Below, piece after piece: positions 59,887-64,000 of a stretch of 64,000 nucleotides of DNA; position 1 is the stretch's first letter, and every line of letters begins with the position of its first letter. Source of the DNA: Lacihabitans sp. LS3-19 (GTDB lineage: Bacteria; Bacteroidota; Bacteroidia; Cytophagales; Spirosomataceae); NCBI RefSeq assembly GCF_024343575.1, contig NZ_RJUA01000007.1, forward strand, positions 105,843 through 169,842. The letters are read 5' to 3'. The notes below the pieces were generated by a model. The model saw only the letters and a program-made list of their open reading frames with translations. It ran no database searches and had not been told where the DNA came from. The position numbers and the translations under genes were made by a program.

Positions 59887-59953
59887 ATGTTCGTTATCGA
59901 GAACCCAAGATTTAAAAGAATTTATTTTACACCTTTTTACTCCTAGAATAGAC

Positions 59954-62428
59954 ATGTACGTAATTAAGAGAGATGGACGACGCGAATCAGTTAAATTTGA
60001 CAAGGTCACCGCTCGTATTGAGAGACTCTGCTATGGACTAGATCCCATTTTTATTCAGCCAGTTGAAGTTGCAATGAAAGTAGTTTCAGGAATCTATGAC
60101 GGAGTTACAACTTCAGAATTAGATAATTTAGCTGCTGAAACTTCAGCTTCTATGACCACCAAACACCCAGACTATGCAACACTGGCGGCAAGGATAGCAA
60201 TCTCAAACCTACATAAAAATACTTTGAAGTCTTTTTCAGGTACAATGAAAATGCTTTATCAGTATGTTGATCCTAAAACTGCAGAAAATGCATCTTTGGT
60301 TTCAAAAGAAACTTGGAAGGTGATTCAAGCTAATGCAGCGTTACTAGATTCTTCAATAATCTATGATAGAGACTTTGGATATGATTATTTTGGGTACAAA
60401 ACACTAGAGAAATCATATTTGATGAAACTTAACGGAAAAATCGTTGAGCGTCCTCAGCACATGTTGATGAGAGTTTCTGTTGGTATTCATGGCGAAAACA
60501 TCGAAAAAGCCATCGAAACCTACAATCTTTTATCTGAAAGATGGTTTACACATGCTACGCCTACGCTTTTTAACGCAGGTACACCTAAGCCGCAATTATC
60601 GTCATGTTTTCTTTTAACAATGAAAGACGATAGTATTGATGGTATTTACGATACATTAAAGCAAACTGCAAAAATATCCCAATCTGCTGGTGGTATCGGA
60701 CTTTCTATTCACAACATCCGTGCAACGGGAAGCTATATCAAAGGCACCAATGGTACCTCAAACGGTATTATACCGATGTTGAGAGTATTCAATGACACCG
60801 CACGATATGTAGATCAGGGTGGTGGTAAAAGAAAAGGATCGTTTGCAATTTATCTTGAGCCATGGCATGCAGATATTTTCGATTTCTTGGATTTGAAAAG
60901 AAACCACGGAAAAGAAGAACTAAGAGCCCGTGACCTTTTCTTCGCTCTTTGGATTCCAGACTTGTTCATGAAAAAAGTTGAGGCAAACGAAGATTGGTCT
61001 TTATTCTGCCCTCACGAATGTCCAGGTATGTCAGATTGTTATGGAGAAGAATTTGAAAGACTTTATGACAAATATGAATCAGAAGGAAAAGCCAGAAGGA
61101 AAGTATCTGCTCAAGAACTTTGGTTCGAAATTTTAGAATCACAAGTAGAAACTGGTACGCCATATATTCTATTCAAAGATTCAGCCAACAAAAAGTCGAA
61201 CCAGAAGAATCTTGGTACAATCAAATCTTCGAACCTTTGTACTGAAATCATAGAATATACTGCTCCTGATGAAGTAGCTGTTTGTAATTTGGCTTCAATT
61301 GCTTTGCCTAAGTTTGTCAACAACATTGACACAAACCAAGTAGCGTTTGATTTCAAAAAACTTTATGAAATCACAAAGGTTATTACGCGTAACCTAAACA
61401 AAATCATAGACGTTAACTACTATCCTGTTCCAGAAGCAGAGAAAAGCAACAAACGTCATAGACCAATCGGAATAGGTATTCAAGGTTTGGCTGATGCGTT
61501 TATCTTGATGCGTATGCCTTTTGATAGTCAACCTGCTCAACAGTTAAATAAAGATATCTTTGAAACTATCTATTATGCTGCTATGGAGTCTTCTATGGAG
61601 CTTGCCATAGAAGAAGGAAAATATGAAACTTGGGAAGGTTCACCAATTTCGAGAGGCGAATTCCAGTTTGATATGTGGGGCGTAACGCCAGATTCAGGCC
61701 TTTGGGATTGGGAAGATTTGAGAGCCAAAGTGATAAAAAATGGTGTAAGAAACTCATTGTTATTAGCTCCAATGCCAACAGCTTCTACAAGCCAGATTCT
61801 TGGAAACAACGAATGTTTTGAGCCTTACACTTCTAACATTTATACAAGAAGAGTTCTTTCAGGTGAGTTTGTAGTAGTAAACAAACACCTTTTGAGAGAC
61901 TTAGTAAAAATTGGTCTTTGGAATGATTCAATGAAAAATAAGCTGATTGCAGCCAATGGTTCTGTTCAAAACATTTCAGAAATCCCAGATCATTTAAAAG
62001 ACCTTTACAAAACAGCTTGGGAAATAAAACAAAAAACCTTAATAGATATGTCTGCTGACCGTGGTGCATTTATTTGCCAAAGTCAGTCTTTGAATATCTT
62101 TATGATGGATCCTAATTTTGCTAAATTAACTTCTATGCATTTCTATTCATGGAAAGCTGGACTGAAAACCGGCATGTACTACTTACGTACTAAGGCCGCA
62201 GTTGATGCCGTTAAGTTTACAGTAGATAGACAAGCCATAGCAGAAACTACGCCAGTAACTGAGAAGTTTGAAGAAAAACCCCTCAACTATGAAGCTTACG
62301 CTAAAGAAAATGAAGCAAAAGCAAAAGAAGCAGCCGCAAGCTTCCAATTAAGCGAAGAAGAACTAAAATATGCAGCAATGCAATGTTCACTTGACAACCC
62401 AGAAGGTTGCGAGATGTGCGGCTCTTAA
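59954..62428 (+). CDS. nrdA: Ribonucleoside-diphosphate reductase, alpha subunit (class I)
   Basis: An 824-residue catalytic subunit that reduces ribonucleotides to deoxyribonucleotides. An N-terminal ATP-cone ([21 protein letters not shown]) provides allosteric control. The active-site segments are present: [16 protein letters not shown] (first redox cysteine), NLCTEI with the radical cysteine ([13 protein letters not shown]), [19 protein letters not shown] (specificity site region), [22 protein letters not shown] (LAPMPTAST), and the C-terminal CEMC of PEGCEMCGS, which accepts electrons from thioredoxin. Length is normal. The beta subunit gene nrdB is not next to it on either side. Upstream lie DnaA-box-like sites; downstream a strong terminator. 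Confidence 0.96.
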   Translation: MYVIKRDGRRESVKFDKVTARIERLCYGLDPIFIQPVEVAMKVVSGIYDGVTTSELDNLAAETSASMTTKHPDYATLAARIAISNLHKNTLKSFSGTMKMLYQYVDPKTAENASLVSKETWKVIQANAALLDSSIIYDRDFGYDYFGYKTLEKSYLMKLNGKIVERPQHMLMRVSVGIHGENIEKAIETYNLLSERWFTHATPTLFNAGTPKPQLSSCFLLTMKDDSIDGIYDTLKQTAKISQSAGGIGLSIHNIRATGSYIKGTNGTSNGIIPMLRVFNDTARYVDQGGGKRKGSFAIYLEPWHADIFDFLDLKRNHGKEELRARDLFFALWIPDLFMKKVEANEDWSLFCPHECPGMSDCYGEEFERLYDKYESEGKARRKVSAQELWFEILESQVETGTPYILFKDSANKKSNQKNLGTIKSSNLCTEIIEYTAPDEVAVCNLASIALPKFVNNIDTNQVAFDFKKLYEITKVITRNLNKIIDVNYYPVPEAEKSNKRHRPIGIGIQGLADAFILMRMPFDSQPAQQLNKDIFETIYYAAMESSMELAIEEGKYETWEGSPISRGEFQFDMWGVTPDSGLWDWEDLRAKVIKNGVRNSLLLAPMPTASTSQILGNNECFEPYTSNIYTRRVLSGEFVVVNKHLLRDLVKIGLWNDSMKNKLIAANGSVQNISEIPDHLKDLYKTAWEIKQKTLIDMSADRGAFICQSQSLNIFMMDPNFAKLTSMHFYSWKAGLKTGMYYLRTKAAVDAVKFTVDRQAIAETTPVTEKFEEKPLNYEAYAKENEAKAKEAAASFQLSEEELKYAAMQCSLDNPEGCEMCGS

Positions 62429-62466
62429 GGATTCCGACTTACTAATTTGCTATTCTAAAAATAAAT

Positions 62467-62488
62467 ACCGCCTTCGGGCGGTTTTTTA
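62467..62488 (+). terminator. Intrinsic terminator of nrdA
   Basis: ACCGCC-TTCG-GGCGGT followed by five more Ts: a six-base GC stem with the very stable UUCG tetraloop, 38 bases past the stop codon. Confidence 0.93.
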
Positions 62489-62531
62489 TTTTATTCAATT
62501 TATTCCATATTTTTACAAAAAAACAGTTTGA

Positions 62532-63584
62532 ATGTCTCTTGAATATAACACCAGATACGCTCGACAAGTAATCCTCTCAGAAATGGGCATAGAGGGTCAA
62601 AAAAAGCTAAACAAAGCATCTGTTCTTATAATTGGATGCGGAGGCCTAGGTGGGCCAGTTTTGACCTATTTGGCGGCAGCTGGAGTTGGAACCATAGGTT
62701 TGGTAGAATTTGATACTGTTGCAGAGTCTAATTTACATAGACAAGTAATATTCGACACCAAAGACATAGGCAAAAAAAAAATAGATGTTGCAGACCAAAA
62801 AATCAAAGATTTAAACCCACACATTAAAACTGAATTATATCCTCAAGGTCTAAATAGCGACAACGCCTTAGAAATTTTTTCTAAATTTGATTTGATAGTT
62901 GATGGCTCAGACAATTTCCCAACAAGATATTTGGTAAATGATGCCTGCGAAATTCTCAACAAGCCATTTGTCTATGCTGCCATCCACCAAATGGAAGGCC
63001 AGGTGGCAGTATTTAATTTAAATGGATCAAGTACCTATCGAGATTTGTTTAATTCACCTCCAAGTCCTGAAAACGCCCCAAACTGTGCCACTGGCGGAGT
63101 ACTTGGACCTGTGGCAGGCGTAATAGGAAGTTTGCAAGCATTAGAAGCCATAAAAATCATAAGCGGTATCGGTAAACCTTTGGTAGATGAAATTCTCCTG
63201 GTTCATTTTTCAGAAATGATTTTTCGAAAAATGAAAATCAAAAAAGATCTAAGCCGGCCCAAAGTGGAAAAATTAATTGATTATGAAGCATTCTGTGCTT
63301 CAGAAATAAAAAATCCTTTGGCCATTTCTAAAAATGAGTTTCTTGAACTAGACAACTTTACTTTGATAGATATCAGAGAAAACTACGAACACGAAGAATT
63401 TAATATAGGAGGAGAAAACATTCCGCAAGATGAATTCGAAATTGAAAATATCAGAGAAAACGAGAAAATAGTGTTGTATTGTAGCAGCGGTATTAGAAGC
63501 AAAACACTTGCAAACAAAATCAAAGCTAAAAATCCTCTGCTTGAAGTTTACTATTTAGATTGTAGCTTAAAAGAATTTATTTGA
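62532..63584 (+). CDS. MoeB/ThiF/HesA-type adenylyltransferase fused to a rhodanese domain
   Basis: A 350-residue E1-like enzyme that adenylates the C-terminus of a sulphur-carrier protein (MoaD- or ThiS-like). RYARQVILSEMGIEGQKKLNKASVLIIGCGGLGGPVLTYLAAAGVG is the nucleotide-binding start, NLHRQVIF contains the conserved arginine, DGSDNFPTRYLVNDAC the acidic motif, and CATGGVLGPVAGVIGSLQALEAIK the E1 core. The C-terminal rhodanese domain (about 260-350) has LIDIREN and the active cysteine loop in VLYCSSGIRS. The four zinc-binding cysteines of classical MoeB are missing (STYRDLFNSPP in place of CYRCLFPEPP, and no second CxxC). Whether it serves molybdopterin or thiamine synthesis cannot be told. 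Confidence 0.9.
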   Translation: MSLEYNTRYARQVILSEMGIEGQKKLNKASVLIIGCGGLGGPVLTYLAAAGVGTIGLVEFDTVAESNLHRQVIFDTKDIGKKKIDVADQKIKDLNPHIKTELYPQGLNSDNALEIFSKFDLIVDGSDNFPTRYLVNDACEILNKPFVYAAIHQMEGQVAVFNLNGSSTYRDLFNSPPSPENAPNCATGGVLGPVAGVIGSLQALEAIKIISGIGKPLVDEILLVHFSEMIFRKMKIKKDLSRPKVEKLIDYEAFCASEIKNPLAISKNEFLELDNFTLIDIRENYEHEEFNIGGENIPQDEFEIENIRENEKIVLYCSSGIRSKTLANKIKAKNPLLEVYYLDCSLKEFI

Positions 63585-63734
63585 ACTCAAAAAAGACTGA
63601 AGAATTATCACAGCACTAATCTTATCAATATTTCCCTTTTCCCTTGAGTTTGACACCATTTTGAGTTAAGTAATTGATAATAAGGCACAGTATTGTCCAA
63701 TCGGCTCTCTACAAACCATTATTTTGGTGGATTT

Positions 63735-64000
63735 TTAGATTTTAAACTTTTCTTGTGTTTGGATTGGTAAGATTGGTTTTAGACCCATTTTATTTAGGAT
63801 GAGTTTTTCGTTTTCTGATGGCATCGATCTCAAGTAAGATTTTTTCCCATTGTTATCTATCAGACTTACTTGCATTTTGTCTAATGCTTCTCTTAGCAAT
63901 TTTTCTGTAATCACATTTTTGTCACGATTTATTTTTTGTAGCACGAAGTTTTGAATGGCGAAGGCTATGTAACAAAGGCAAATATGGCCCTCTATTCGTT
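63735..64000 (-). CDS. Transposase C-terminal part (IS1634/IS4-like DDE type), cut by window edge
   Basis: The minus-strand frame is open to the right edge. The visible 88 residues begin RIEGHICLCYIAFAIQNFVL, continue QKINRDKNVITEKLLREALDKMQVSLIDNNGKK and end LILNKMGLKPILPIQTQ and a short basic tail. The pattern RIEGHI-x-L-C-[FY]-I-A-F directly after the last catalytic segment is typical of IS1634/IS4-type DDE transposases, and a short dangling tail is normal. The rest of the insertion sequence lies beyond the window; its left end should fall between about 63600 and 63735, but the inverted repeat cannot be set without the other end. Confidence 0.8.
   Translation of the reverse strand, partial: RIEGHICLCYIAFAIQNFVLQKINRDKNVITEKLLREALDKMQVSLIDNNGKKSYLRSMPSENEKLILNKMGLKPILPIQTQEKFKI

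Larger units (their letters stand above)
59601..59953. other. AT-rich nrdA upstream region
   Basis: 353 bases without a gene. It contains two DnaA-box-like sites, a promoter-like TACTTTTG and an imperfect dyad GTTATCGAGAAC at 59893-59904 close to the expected transcription start. Confidence 0.6.

Noticed and set aside
59601..59953. Replication origin suggested by DnaA boxes in AT-rich DNA
   Set aside because: Only two boxes, no dnaA or dnaN nearby and no cluster of further boxes; promoter control of nrdA is the simpler reading.

Overview
The window is a chromosomal segment of a low-GC member of the Bacteroidota, most likely in or near the Cytophagales. The evidence is a PorT homologue (type IX secretion), menaquinone-type UbiE/MenG next to quinone-dependent PyrD, families largely confined to this phylum (DUF5606, the DUF2795-like MYWTLEL protein, DUF3667), LytTR/His_kinase signalling, and promoters carrying the Bacteroidota -7 element TAnnTTTG instead of a sigma70 Pribnow box. 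Several proteins carry c-type haem motifs, so the cell probably respires. No rRNA, tRNA, CRISPR array or prophage was seen.

Layout. 1-8.3 kb: the 3' part of an RND pump, a VOC protein, a phosphate-type porin, an AlbA_2 protein, DUF2795, cutC, then porT-ubiE-pyrD as one overlapping minus-strand operon. 8.6-15.2 kb: a complete efflux operon (TetR, TolC, lipoprotein adaptor, RND pump) closed by a strong terminator. 15.2-17.6 kb: a repeat-rich zone with a MITE-like element and three copies of a two-hairpin repeat around a DUF3667 gene. 17.6-25 kb: DUF3817, yaaA, then an operon of two haem-containing beta-propeller dehydrogenases flanking a CREST-type (ceramidase-like) membrane hydrolase. 25-28.8 kb: a protein-glutaminase-like Cys-His-Asp protein, an FG-GAP/VCBS secreted protein, and a complete IS256-family insertion sequence that truncates a plus-strand gene. 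28.9-34.9 kb: a LytTR two-component system divergent from a serine hydrolase, a CPBP protease and two small membrane proteins. 35-50 kb: a secreted esterase-like protein, DUF952, and a PBP1C/alpha-2-macroglobulin locus. The usual A2M-PBP1C pairing has been pulled apart by a sulfatase, a small TA-like pair, a decayed RelE-type TA module and a leftover C-terminal fragment of a second A2M. 50-64 kb: a DUF1508 protein, precorrin-2 dehydrogenase, a PQQ dehydrogenase with an internal cytochrome c, an E2-like acyltransferase, an mlaE-mlaF lipid transporter, an SDR, DUF5606, thiamine pyrophosphokinase, nrdA, a MoeB-rhodanese fusion and the end of a second insertion sequence.

How the genes connect. 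Much of the window concerns the cell envelope: efflux, porin, T9SS, peptidoglycan polymerase with its periplasmic A2M trap, lipid transport, and periplasmic oxidation feeding electrons into c-type haem. The least explained parts are the LytTR/serine hydrolase/CPBP cluster, the dehydrogenase-CREST-dehydrogenase operon, the glutaminase-like protein, the dispersed two-hairpin repeats and the decayed A2M/TA interval. All functional calls come from reading motifs by eye; no database search was run.
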